Assembly (NCBI GenBank): GCA_041583135.1
Contig: JBFHGJ010000022.1
Span: 1 to 61,800 of the forward strand
Length of the DNA stretch: 61,800 bases
Direction: 5' to 3'
Source: JABSOG01 sp041583135
GTDB lineage: Bacteria > Pseudomonadota > Gammaproteobacteria > Enterobacterales > Alteromonadaceae
The notes under the pieces were generated by a model that saw only the letters and a program-made list of their open reading frames with translations, ran no database searches and was not told the origin of the DNA. Made by a program: the position numbers and the translations under genes. Below, one piece after another: positions 26,555 through 34,417 of the stretch; position 1 is the stretch's first letter, and the number at the start of each line of letters is the position of its first letter.

Positions 26555-27265
26555 ATGTCATTGGCGGAAAAATTTAAGCACTGGTTGGCACGACTATTGG
26601 TGCGCGCAAAGCGGATCAAGCAGGTGCAGTACAGTGCCCCAGAGCTCAATGAAATGGTGGCGCTGAATTTACCCCATCAGGAAAGTTTTACTGTGCCAGG
26701 CGGCCAAGCAAGTCTAGTGGTTATTCAAGCGCATATCGACATCGGCGTGGATAATGCGCAGGGGCTGAAGATCAAGCTGTTATGTTCGATTGACATCAGT
26801 AGTGTCAAAATGCAGCTCTACCGCGCTCACCTGGATGTGACAATAAAGGCTGTGCCCTATTACGATAAAGCCCAAAGCGCTATCCGTTTTAAAGCCGCCG
26901 AACTGGTCGGCCTTGAGTTTATCAATGACCAATATTTGTTGGTGCGCAGCACCAACGATATTATCAAAACACTTACCCCGAATATCTTACAAGGCATAGT
27001 CAATGTCACGGTCGGCTCCGCGCTGGCGATGCTGGGTGATAGGTTTACACCACAGATCAAAGAATATTTAACTGTTTTTGGTGGCGCCAACAAACAGCGC
27101 ATTCTATCTTTTCATCAATCACAGATTGCCAAGCTGGTGACTGAGTTGGTGGAAAGTGATCAAATGGCCTACCAGCTCGAACCTAGTGACTTTGAAGAAA
27201 AGCTTTTTGCCGATTTGGGCCAGCGTATCGACGTTGAAGATCATCAACTGGTGTTCAAATTTTAA
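26555..27265 (+). CDS. DUF1439/YceB-like lipid-binding protein
   Basis: 236 residues. The pattern QVQYSAPELNEMVALNLPHQ followed by repeated amphipathic strands (IQAHIDIGVDNAQGLKIKL, MQLYRAHLDVTIKAVPYYD) resembles the YceB/DUF1439 group, whose fold binds lipid in a tube. Unlike E. coli YceB it has no lipobox and no clean signal sequence, starting MSLAEKFKHWLARLLVRAKR. It may therefore be cytoplasmic or membrane-attached by its amphipathic N-terminus. Assignment is tentative. Confidence 0.5.
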   Translation: MSLAEKFKHWLARLLVRAKRIKQVQYSAPELNEMVALNLPHQESFTVPGGQASLVVIQAHIDIGVDNAQGLKIKLLCSIDISSVKMQLYRAHLDVTIKAVPYYDKAQSAIRFKAAELVGLEFINDQYLLVRSTNDIIKTLTPNILQGIVNVTVGSALAMLGDRFTPQIKEYLTVFGGANKQRILSFHQSQIAKLVTELVESDQMAYQLEPSDFEEKLFADLGQRIDVEDHQLVFKF

Positions 27266-27628
27266 TACAGTTACAACTCAGCGCAAAAATAGTTGAGTTA
27301 ATCACTTGGTTTTTAATAAAGAGTCGCTATATTAACAAGGGCGACGGGCTGGCGCGGATTTGAACGCGATCGGCTGTCTGTATTTCGAGCATCGTTAGTG
27401 CCTATCCTGAAATAGGCTTTGCAGGGCATTAACGGCGTAAGTCATGGATGAGTTGTCTTTTCAACTTGTTGAAAAGTAAGCGAAGTCGAACTCGCTTCGA
27501 CAGTAGTGCCCTTCGGCTATTATCTTGGATGATAGTTGCCGGACGAAAACGAGTTAGTGCATCAATACATTAATTCTGACCTCATCAACCGGGTCGGGGT
27601 TAAATCAAAAAAAAATTTGGAGATAAAC
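27266..27628 (+). promoter_or_regulatory. Long leader of the peroxiredoxin gene
   Basis: 363 bases without a gene. A promoter candidate, TTGGTT (27306-27311), 16 bases, TATATT (27328-27333), would give a leader near 290 bases. It holds three hairpins: GCCTAT/ATAGGC (27400-27417), CTTTTCAAC/GTTGAAAAG (27457-27476) and GTCGAA/TTCGAC (27485-27501). No OxyR site was recognised. Confidence 0.45.
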
Positions 27629-28234
27629 ATGAGTGTTTTGGTAGGCCGTAAGGCACCTGATTTTACTGCTGCAGCTGTATTGGGTAACGGTGAGATCGTC
27701 GATAACTTCAATTTGTCTGACGCCATCAAAGGCAAAAAAGCGGTAGTTTTCTTCTACCCGTTGGATTTCACTTTCGTCTGTCCTTCTGAGCTGATCGCTT
27801 TTGACAAGCGTTATGACGAATTCGCTAAGCGTGGTGTTGAGGTTATCGGTGTTTCTATTGATTCTCAGTTCAGTCACAATGCATGGCGTAACACGCCGGT
27901 TAACGAAGGCGGTATCGGTCCTGTCAAATACGCTTTGGTTGCTGACGTTAAACATACCATCTGCCAAGCCTACGATGTTGAGCACCCTGAAGCTGGTGTT
28001 GCTTTCCGTGGCTCTTTCTTGATCGACGAAGAAGGCAACGTACGTCATCAAGTAGTTAACGATTTGCCATTAGGCCGTAACATCGATGAAATGCTGCGCA
28101 TGGTTGATGCCCTTAACTTCCACCAAGAGCACGGTGAAGTTTGTCCTGCTGGTTGGCAAGAAGGCAAATCTGGCATGAAAGACAGCCCAGAAGGTGTTGC
28201 CGCTTACTTGAGCAGCCACGCTGACGACTTATAA
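27629..28234 (+). CDS. Typical 2-Cys peroxiredoxin (AhpC/TSA family)
   Basis: 201 residues; a strong GGAGA site precedes the ATG, so an in-frame upstream extension is not used. It reduces hydrogen peroxide, organic peroxides and peroxynitrite. Seen: the peroxidatic Cys in FYPLDFTFVCPSE and the resolving Cys in HGEVCPAGW. The GGIGP and C-terminal YL-type region of sensitive peroxiredoxins are present. No AhpF gene is adjacent, so thioredoxin is the likely electron donor. A long structured leader precedes it and a strong terminator follows. Confidence 0.93.
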   Translation: MSVLVGRKAPDFTAAAVLGNGEIVDNFNLSDAIKGKKAVVFFYPLDFTFVCPSELIAFDKRYDEFAKRGVEVIGVSIDSQFSHNAWRNTPVNEGGIGPVKYALVADVKHTICQAYDVEHPEAGVAFRGSFLIDEEGNVRHQVVNDLPLGRNIDEMLRMVDALNFHQEHGEVCPAGWQEGKSGMKDSPEGVAAYLSSHADDL

Positions 28235-28262
28235 TCATTGGATTATCCATCCGCTGATTTTT

Positions 28263-28300
28263 AGGCTGGCCCTTTGGCCAGCCTTGCCCTTTTAGTAAAA
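28263..28300 (+). terminator. Rho-independent terminator of the peroxiredoxin gene
   Basis: AGGCTGGCC and GGCCAGCCT form a perfect 9-bp stem with loop CTTT, followed by TGCCCTTTTAG. Confidence 0.85.
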
Positions 28301-28344
28301 ATCTGTAGTATGGCGTGCACATTAATAATTTATTAAAGCCATAA

Positions 28345-29475
28345 ATGTCACAATTTGAGTTTGTTACCTCACAGTCGTATTTAGAAGGATTTTGTAAAAA
28401 CGCTGCTACCAAACAGGTATTATTTCTAGATACCGAATTCGTCCGAACCCGCACTTTAAAGCCCAAGCTTGGTCTGCTGCAAGCCTTTGACGGCGAGCAG
28501 GTGGTGTTGATAGATCCCCTGTGTGACATAGACCTTTCGCCCTTTTGGGCCTTGCTGACCGATCCCAATATCGTCAAAGTGCTGCATTCTTGCTCCGAAG
28601 ACCTAGAGGTATTTAAGTGCTATTGCGGCACTATGCCGACGCCTTTGTTTGATACCCAAATTGCCGGTGCGTTTTTAGGTGAGGGCCTTTCGGCCGGATA
28701 TGCTGCTTTGGTAGAAAAGCTGTTGGGCGTGAGTTTAGACAAAACCGAAGCGCGTACCAACTGGCTTGCCAGACCACTGTCGGACAAACAATTGGACTAT
28801 GCTGCCAAAGACGTGATTTATCTCGAGCAAATCTATCAAAAGCTGGTACCTGCGCTCGAAGCCAAAGGATTGCTACAACATGTGTTTGATGAAGGGGAAT
28901 TGATGATTGCCAAACGCAATATCGATAAAGATCCTGAGCGCATGTACATCGATATCAAAGGCGCTTGGCGTTTGTATCCGATAGATTTGGCGGTGCTTAA
29001 AACACTGGCGGCTTGGCGCTATAAAGAAGCTTGTAGGCGCGATCTGGCGTTGAACTTTATTGTTAAAGAGCCAAATTTGATCACCATTGCCCGCAATCGT
29101 CCACAAGATCTCAATCAGCTGAAAAGTCTGCCGGGCATGTTACCGCAGGAAGTGCGTTATCATGGCAATGCTATCTTAACGCATGTCCATAATGCCATGG
29201 CACTGCCACCAGAGCAGCATCCTGCCAGGCTGACGCGACTTGTGGATTATCCGAATTATAAAAAGGCGTTTAAACAGCTTAAAGACGCCGTTGAAATGGC
29301 CGCCGATAAAAGTGGTATACCGGTTGAAGCCATCGCTTCAAAACGTCAAATCAATCAGGTATTGAGCTGGTGTTGGAAGTTGGATGATTGCGATCGTGAT
29401 GAGCGTATTAAGCCTGACTTAATGCAAGGTTGGCGCTTGGCATTGTTGGGTGAGGCGCTATTTTCTAGCCTGTAA
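28345..29475 (+). CDS. rnd: Ribonuclease D
   Basis: 376 residues (E. coli 375). A 3'-5' exoribonuclease that trims tRNA and other stable RNA ends. Seen: DEDD exonuclease motifs FLDTEFVRTRTL, VLHSCSEDLEVF and YAAKDVIYLEQIYQKL, then two HRDC domains (LAAWRYKEACRRDLALNFIV; AIASKRQINQVLSW). The gene converges on minCDE with a good terminator between. Confidence 0.95.
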   Translation: MSQFEFVTSQSYLEGFCKNAATKQVLFLDTEFVRTRTLKPKLGLLQAFDGEQVVLIDPLCDIDLSPFWALLTDPNIVKVLHSCSEDLEVFKCYCGTMPTPLFDTQIAGAFLGEGLSAGYAALVEKLLGVSLDKTEARTNWLARPLSDKQLDYAAKDVIYLEQIYQKLVPALEAKGLLQHVFDEGELMIAKRNIDKDPERMYIDIKGAWRLYPIDLAVLKTLAAWRYKEACRRDLALNFIVKEPNLITIARNRPQDLNQLKSLPGMLPQEVRYHGNAILTHVHNAMALPPEQHPARLTRLVDYPNYKKAFKQLKDAVEMAADKSGIPVEAIASKRQINQVLSWCWKLDDCDRDERIKPDLMQGWRLALLGEALFSSL

Positions 29476-29526
29476 TTTATACGACAGAGATAGCGTATAA
29501 AGAAGCTATACGCGAAACAAGACAAG

Positions 29527-29556
29527 CGGGGGCGTTCAATACTGCCCCCGTTTTTT
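29527..29556 (+). terminator. Rho-independent terminator of rnd
   Basis: CGGGGGC and GCCCCCG form a 7-bp GC stem with a 10-base loop, followed by six T. Confidence 0.88.
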
Positions 29557-29576
29557 ATCAATACGGATAGTCGGTA

Positions 29577-29852
29577 TTATACCCGTGAGTTGACATCTGG
29601 CGTCTCAGGGAGCGTGACATTAAGCTCCAATACCGATAAATCACCATCGGTTTTTTCAAGCGCAACAGACACTTGGTCTACGTCAATTTCAACGTATTTA
29701 CGGATCACCTCCAGAATGTCTTTTTTCATCTGTGGCAGGTAATCCGGTGCGTTACGTTCATTGCGCTGGTGGGCGACAATGATCTGTAAACGCTCCTTGG
29801 CTAAAGAGGCGCTTTTTTTCTTCGTGCTGCGAAAGTAATCGAGTAACGACAT
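29577..29852 (-). CDS. minE: Cell division topological specificity factor MinE
   Basis: 91 residues. It stimulates MinD ATPase and makes the Min proteins oscillate. Seen: the N-terminal membrane helix MSLLDYFRS, the contact helix ERLQIIVAHQRNE and the dimer domain ending in NVTLPE. It is the last gene of minC-minD-minE, 5 bases after minD. Confidence 0.95.
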   Translation of the reverse strand: MSLLDYFRSTKKKSASLAKERLQIIVAHQRNERNAPDYLPQMKKDILEVIRKYVEIDVDQVSVALEKTDGDLSVLELNVTLPETPDVNSRV

Positions 29853-29857
29853 TAAGA

Positions 29858-30667
29858 CTATCCTCCAAATATGCGTTTAAGCAGACCTTTTTTCTCAACC
29901 TGTAAGAAGCGAAAATCGACCTGTTCACCAAGTAGTCGTTCAATGGCATCTTTATAGGCTTGGCCGGCATCTGAGTGTTCATCTAAAATGACCGGTTGCC
30001 CTGAGTTTGAGGCATTGAGCACCGCTTGTGATTCTGGAATAACCCCTAAAAGTGGAATGGCGAGAATGTCTTTGACATCTTCGACCCCCAGCATTTCACC
30101 TCTTTCGACGCGCTCAGGGTTGTAGCGGGTCAACAACAGGTGTTCAGCTACCGGCGGCAATGATTCTGCGGCGCGGCGCGATTTGCTTTGTAAAATACCT
30201 AAAATGCGGTCTGAGTCGCGTACACTGGAAACCTCAGGGTTGGTCACGATGATGGCTTCATCGGCAAAGTACAATGCCATCAGGGCTCCTGCTTCAATAC
30301 CGGCAGGGGAGTCGCAGATGATGAAGTCAAATTCGTTCGACAACTCCTCTAGGACTTTGCCAACGCCTTCTCTGGTTAAAGCGTCTTTGTCGCGGGTTTG
30401 CGAAGCTGGCAAAATGTAAAGGTTCTCGACGCGCTTGTCTTTGATCAGGGTTTGGTTGAGGTTGGCTTCGCCGTTAATGACGTTGACGAAGTCATAGACC
30501 ACACGGCGTTCACAGCCCATGATCAAATCGAGATTTCTCAAGCCAATATCAAAATCGATGATCACGGTCTTGCGACCTTTCAGTGCCAACCCGGTGCCGA
30601 TTGCGGCGCTCGATGTGGTTTTACCCACGCCACCTTTACCTGATGTGACAACTATAATTCTAGCCAT
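29858..30667 (-). CDS. minD: Septum site-determining ATPase MinD
   Basis: 269 residues. It binds the membrane in the ATP form and recruits MinC. Seen: the deviant Walker A VTSGKGGVGKTTSSAAIG, DFDIGLRNLD, CDSPAGIE, and the C-terminal amphipathic membrane-targeting helix ending GLLKRIFGG. It lies between minC and minE on the minus strand. Confidence 0.97.
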   Translation of the reverse strand: MARIIVVTSGKGGVGKTTSSAAIGTGLALKGRKTVIIDFDIGLRNLDLIMGCERRVVYDFVNVINGEANLNQTLIKDKRVENLYILPASQTRDKDALTREGVGKVLEELSNEFDFIICDSPAGIEAGALMALYFADEAIIVTNPEVSSVRDSDRILGILQSKSRRAAESLPPVAEHLLLTRYNPERVERGEMLGVEDVKDILAIPLLGVIPESQAVLNASNSGQPVILDEHSDAGQAYKDAIERLLGEQVDFRFLQVEKKGLLKRIFGG

Positions 30668-30715
30668 AATTAATACAACCTATAAAAATTTTTGTTAGTT
30701 AACCTGAGGTACAGG

Positions 30716-31453
30716 TTAGTTAAGCTCATTTACTACTATTCTTTCTTGGTCAAGCGCGATGTTGGCTGGTTTGTCCCACAACTGTTTTTGTAGCGCTTCA
30801 CTCATCATGTAATTGCCACCGATTGAGACCAATTCGGCTTTTAGGTTCTGGCAATAGATCTTGGCGGCTTTGTTGCCGTTGGCACCGGCAATGGCACGTC
30901 CGCGCAAGGTTCCGTAGATATGAATATTACCATCGGCGATAACCTCGGCGCCGTCGCTGACCGAACCAAGCACAATCAAGTCGCCGTCTTTGGCGTAAAC
31001 CTGTTGTCCTGAGCGGATATTGCGCTGAACTTCCATGGTCGGTATTACAACCGGCTTTTCAACTTCGATGGTTTTTTCGACCACTTTTTCGATGACTTTT
31101 TCGCACACCTCGGGAGAGGTGGATGACTGGGGCACGTCTTCAATGGCCTTACCGCTGTTGAGCACGGCTAAGCCTAACGCTTTGGCCTGCTGTTTTTGCG
31201 CCGCTGTGCCGCCGCTAATGCCGACCGGCACCAAATCGTTCTGACGGATAACCTCAATCAACGCTGCAAAGTCGATGTCACTCTCTGCTAGGCGATCGAT
31301 ATTGACAACAATAGGGGCGCGATAGAAAAAACCGGGGGCCTGAGCGATTTTGCTTTGCAGCTTTTGGGCCAGACTCAAAAGGTCTGCTTCACTTAAGTGT
31401 AAAACAGATAAGGTAAACAAACTCCCTTTCAAATCAATCGTTTGTTCCGACAT
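30716..31453 (-). CDS. minC: Septum site-determining protein MinC
   Basis: 245 residues from the chosen ATG (MSEQTIDLKGSLFTLSVLHL), which has GGA at -11 and fits the family start; the open frame extends 46 codons further up. MinC blocks FtsZ assembly away from mid-cell. Seen: N-terminal FtsZ-binding domain, a linker with KVIEKVVEKTIEVEKPVV, and the C-terminal beta-helix (NIRSGQQVYAKDGDLIVLG, IHIYGTLRGRAIAGANG). Divergent from ycgL. Confidence 0.95.
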   Translation of the reverse strand: MSEQTIDLKGSLFTLSVLHLSEADLLSLAQKLQSKIAQAPGFFYRAPIVVNIDRLAESDIDFAALIEVIRQNDLVPVGISGGTAAQKQQAKALGLAVLNSGKAIEDVPQSSTSPEVCEKVIEKVVEKTIEVEKPVVIPTMEVQRNIRSGQQVYAKDGDLIVLGSVSDGAEVIADGNIHIYGTLRGRAIAGANGNKAAKIYCQNLKAELVSIGGNYMMSEALQKQLWDKPANIALDQERIVVNELN

Positions 31454-31591
31454 CTTTGTTATATCCAAAGTCATTAAATCATTGTTACAGATAAAAGCGC
31501 CTGATTGTGCGTGCAACAGGCGCTTCTTTTCGGTGAACATGTTATAGTTTGCCCCAGTGTTAATCAAGATTAAAATCACCTCCAAGAACAT

Positions 31592-31885
31592 ATGCTCTGT
31601 ACTATTTATAAGTCTTTAGTTAAACCCGATACCTATTTGTATATTGAAAAGCGCGATGACTTCTCCAAAGTGCCAAAACCCTTGCTTGATGCCTTTGGCA
31701 ATCCGCAATTGGTGATGGTGCTCAACCTTGCCAAAAAGGAGAAATTGGCCTTGGCAGACAAACAAAAAGTCATGACTGAGCTTCAAGACAAGGGGTTTTA
31801 CCTCCAGTTGCCGCCTCCGCCTGAGAATTTGCTTAAGCAACATCTTGCCGAGCAAAAAGCCAAAGCCGGTCAAACATCTGAATAA
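31592..31885 (+). CDS. ycgL: YcgL domain protein
   Basis: 97 residues. The start MLCTIYKSLVKPDTYLYIEK and the core DAFGNPQLVMVLNLAKKEKL are typical of YcgL (DUF709). Function unknown; the gene is habitually found next to minC in gammaproteobacteria. It is followed at 11 bases by the transglycosylase gene and is probably in the same transcript. Confidence 0.9.
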   Translation: MLCTIYKSLVKPDTYLYIEKRDDFSKVPKPLLDAFGNPQLVMVLNLAKKEKLALADKQKVMTELQDKGFYLQLPPPPENLLKQHLAEQKAKAGQTSE

Positions 31886-31896
31886 GGGGAAGGCGG

Positions 31897-32937
31897 ATGA
31901 ATCGACTGAGTGTATTGCTAAGCGCTGTCATTGCGCTGTTGATGAGCCATTTCGCCTTCGCTGCCAACCAGGCAAAGGGGCAGACAAAGCCGAGCTTTGA
32001 GCAGTATGTACAAACCCTAAAGCGCGAAGCTGTTGCCAAAGGCTACGACAAAAGTATGGTTGAGCAGGCGCTAAGCGGTTTCAGCTATCAGAAGAAAGTT
32101 GTCAAAAAAGATAAGACTCAGCCAGAGCGGATGCAGACCCTAGATACCTATCTACCCAAACGGGTCAATGATTATGTGGTTAAAAAAGCCCGCCAGTTGT
32201 ATCACGACAATCTGCCTTTGCTTGAAAAAATTGGCAACGACTACGGCGTGCAGCCGCGTTTTATTGTCGCCCTTTGGGGTCTTGAGAGTGCTTTTGGCAA
32301 ATATACCGGCAGCCATTCGGTGTTTGCCGCCCTGACTACCTTATCCTACGAAGGCCGACGTGAGTCGCTTTATCGTCCGCAAATTTTCGCTGCCCTTGAA
32401 ATTGTTAAGCGTGGCGAAAACACGGTCGAAGGACTCAAAGGGTCGTGGGCAGGTGCCATGGGCCAGACGCAGTTTTTACCAACCTCTTATTTGAATTATG
32501 CGGTGGATTACAATGGCGATGGTAAAAAGGACATCTGGCAAAGCAAAGCCGATGTGTTTGCCTCGATTGCCAACTACCTTAAATCTGAAGGATGGGACAA
32601 TAACGGCACCTGGGGACGTCAAGTCAAGCTACCGAGTGACTTCGACAAAACGTTGGCGCTGAGTAAAAAGCGTAGCCTCAGTGCGTGGCGTAAAGGCTAT
32701 CGTGCGGCGCAAAAATCCTTGTCGCAATGGAGTGAGCTTGGACTGTTGAGAATGGACGGTCGTGCTTTGCCGGTTAAAGACGAGGTTGCCGCGCTGGTGT
32801 TACCTGATGATGTTAAAGGCCGAGCGTATTTGGCCTACAACAATTATAAAACTTTAATGAGCTGGAATCGCTCTTATTATTTTGTGACTTCGGTCGGCTA
32901 TCTGTCCGATCGCATTCAATATCCGGCGGTAGAGTAA
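31897..32937 (+). CDS. Lytic murein transglycosylase, MltB family
   Basis: 346 residues with a signal peptide (MNRLSVLLSAVIALLMSHFAFA) and no lipobox, so probably soluble in the periplasm. It cleaves peptidoglycan glycan strands with 1,6-anhydro product. Seen: the catalytic Glu in ALWGLESAFGKYTG, then RESLYRPQIFAALEIV and WAGAMGQTQFLPTSYLNYAV with the DYNGDGKKDIW calcium-loop-like segment. Between ycgL and ycgN, 3 bases before the latter. Confidence 0.92.
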   Translation: MNRLSVLLSAVIALLMSHFAFAANQAKGQTKPSFEQYVQTLKREAVAKGYDKSMVEQALSGFSYQKKVVKKDKTQPERMQTLDTYLPKRVNDYVVKKARQLYHDNLPLLEKIGNDYGVQPRFIVALWGLESAFGKYTGSHSVFAALTTLSYEGRRESLYRPQIFAALEIVKRGENTVEGLKGSWAGAMGQTQFLPTSYLNYAVDYNGDGKKDIWQSKADVFASIANYLKSEGWDNNGTWGRQVKLPSDFDKTLALSKKRSLSAWRKGYRAAQKSLSQWSELGLLRMDGRALPVKDEVAALVLPDDVKGRAYLAYNNYKTLMSWNRSYYFVTSVGYLSDRIQYPAVE

Positions 32938-32940
32938 CTG

Positions 32941-33438
32941 ATGCAAACGAAACCATTTTGGCAAGTGAAAACATTGGCACAAATGAGCCGTGACGAGTGG
33001 GAATCTTTGTGTGATGGTTGTGCCAAATGCTGCCTGCACAAGTTCATTGAAGACGACAGCGTTGAAGAGCAAGTCAGCTCCAGTCATATCGACGAGGGCG
33101 AGGAGATCCATCACAGTAAAATCGTTTGTCGTTATCTCAACCAGAAAACCTGCGGCTGTACGCAATATGCTAAGCGGACAGTGTTGGTGCCCGATTGTGT
33201 TACCCTGACTAAAGACAACCTCAAAGACATTTACTTTATGCCGCCCAGTTGCGCCTATCGCCGCTTACACGAGGGAAGAGGGCTACCATCTTGGCACCCG
33301 CTGTTAAATAAGGGCAAAAAATCGGCGATGCATAAGGCCGGAATGAGTGTCCGTGGTAAGGTCATTAGCGAAGATGAAGCGGACCTTGATAACTTTGAAG
33401 ATTATATTGTGCTGTGGCCGCTTGAGGACTTAGATTAA
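32941..33438 (+). CDS. ycgN: YcgN family cysteine cluster protein
   Basis: 165 residues. A CxxCxxxCC-type cluster appears at the start (LCDGCAKCCLHKF), then CRYLNQKTCGCTQYAKR, VPDCVTL and PPSCAYR. The family (UPF0153/UPF0260) probably binds zinc or an iron-sulfur centre; its role is not established. It closes the ycgL operon and is followed by a hairpin facing cysZ. Confidence 0.9.
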   Translation: MQTKPFWQVKTLAQMSRDEWESLCDGCAKCCLHKFIEDDSVEEQVSSSHIDEGEEIHHSKIVCRYLNQKTCGCTQYAKRTVLVPDCVTLTKDNLKDIYFMPPSCAYRRLHEGRGLPSWHPLLNKGKKSAMHKAGMSVRGKVISEDEADLDNFEDYIVLWPLEDLD

Positions 33439-33444
33439 AAGCGC

Positions 33445-33470
33445 AAGGCCAACGCTGAACGGTTGGCCTT
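33445..33470. terminator. Hairpin between ycgN and cysZ
   Basis: AAGGCCAAC and GTTGGCCTT form a 9-bp stem with an 8-base loop between two converging genes. There is no T run. Confidence 0.5.
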
Positions 33471-33481
33471 GGCAAAGGCCC

Positions 33482-34201
33482 TTAACGAGGCTTAAAGCGT
33501 TCGACAAACATTAAGGTTGCGCCACATATGGCCACCGGCATCACTACCAAATTAACCACTGGTATCATTGAAAACGCCGTGACGATGATACCAAAGCTAA
33601 AAGTTAGCCCTTTGTGCTTTCTTAAATCGGATTTCATGTGATCAAACGGGATCTTATGATTGTCATAAGGGTAGTCGCAATATTGAATGGACATCATCCA
33701 TGCGGTAAACAAAAACCAAAGGACCGGGCCTACCAGCGGCAATAATATGAGCAACAGTAAGAAGCCGATGGCTCTTGGCAGATAATAACCGAGCTTGGTG
33801 AATTCACGACCAAAGGTGCGGGGAATGTCTTTTAGCACTGAGCCTAAGCCGCCCTGGTCAAACCGATGGCCGGTCAGATGGGCTTCTAAGCGTTCTGCCA
33901 GTAGGCCGTTAAACGGCGCCGCTATCCAGTTGGTCACCGCACTAAAGACGTAGGAAAACGCGATCAGAATAGCGAGCATGGCCAACGGCCATAAAACGGT
34001 GGTGATCCAGCTGAGAAAATCTGGCACATAGCTCTCAACGACGGCAAATATGTCTTGTAGTTGCAAAAATAACCAATAGAACAACAGACTAAACAAGACA
34101 AGGTTGATGGCCAAGGGCACTAAGACAAATCGTCTGAGTCCTGGGGTAAGGATCAGCGAAAAGCCTTTAAGAAAATATTCGATTCCACTTCTTTGTGACA
34201 T
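33482..34201 (-). CDS. cysZ: Sulfate transporter CysZ
   Basis: 239 residues, several hydrophobic helices (LVPLAINLVLFSLLFYWLFL, LWPLAMLAILIAFSYVFSAV, IGFLLLLILLPLVGPVLWFL). The start SGIEYFLKGFSLILTPGLRR and the block NWIAAPFNGLLAERLEAHLTG are characteristic. It moves sulfate for cysteine synthesis; cysK is elsewhere in the window but not linked. Confidence 0.92.
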   Translation of the reverse strand: MSQRSGIEYFLKGFSLILTPGLRRFVLVPLAINLVLFSLLFYWLFLQLQDIFAVVESYVPDFLSWITTVLWPLAMLAILIAFSYVFSAVTNWIAAPFNGLLAERLEAHLTGHRFDQGGLGSVLKDIPRTFGREFTKLGYYLPRAIGFLLLLILLPLVGPVLWFLFTAWMMSIQYCDYPYDNHKIPFDHMKSDLRKHKGLTFSFGIIVTAFSMIPVVNLVVMPVAICGATLMFVERFKPR

Positions 34202-34417
34202 AGTTGTCTCCCAAGTTTTCAGGTTTTCGCCAAGCAGTATACTGGCTGTTTGGTGTATTTTAAATATCCGCTCAAGGCAAGAAGGGTAAATGCCAGGCGA
34301 TAGGCTTATATTTTGTGCTGCTGAGTCGATTTTGCATGGTAAGCGGGTTAAAAAATGTAATTAATTCAGCTTTTTCCTTTATAAAGGCGGTTTTTTTACA
34401 TATAAATAAGAGTATTC

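Noticed and set aside
27340..27380. tRNA-like run GGCGCGGATTTGAACGCGAT
   Set aside because: No acceptor, D or anticodon stems can be drawn around it.
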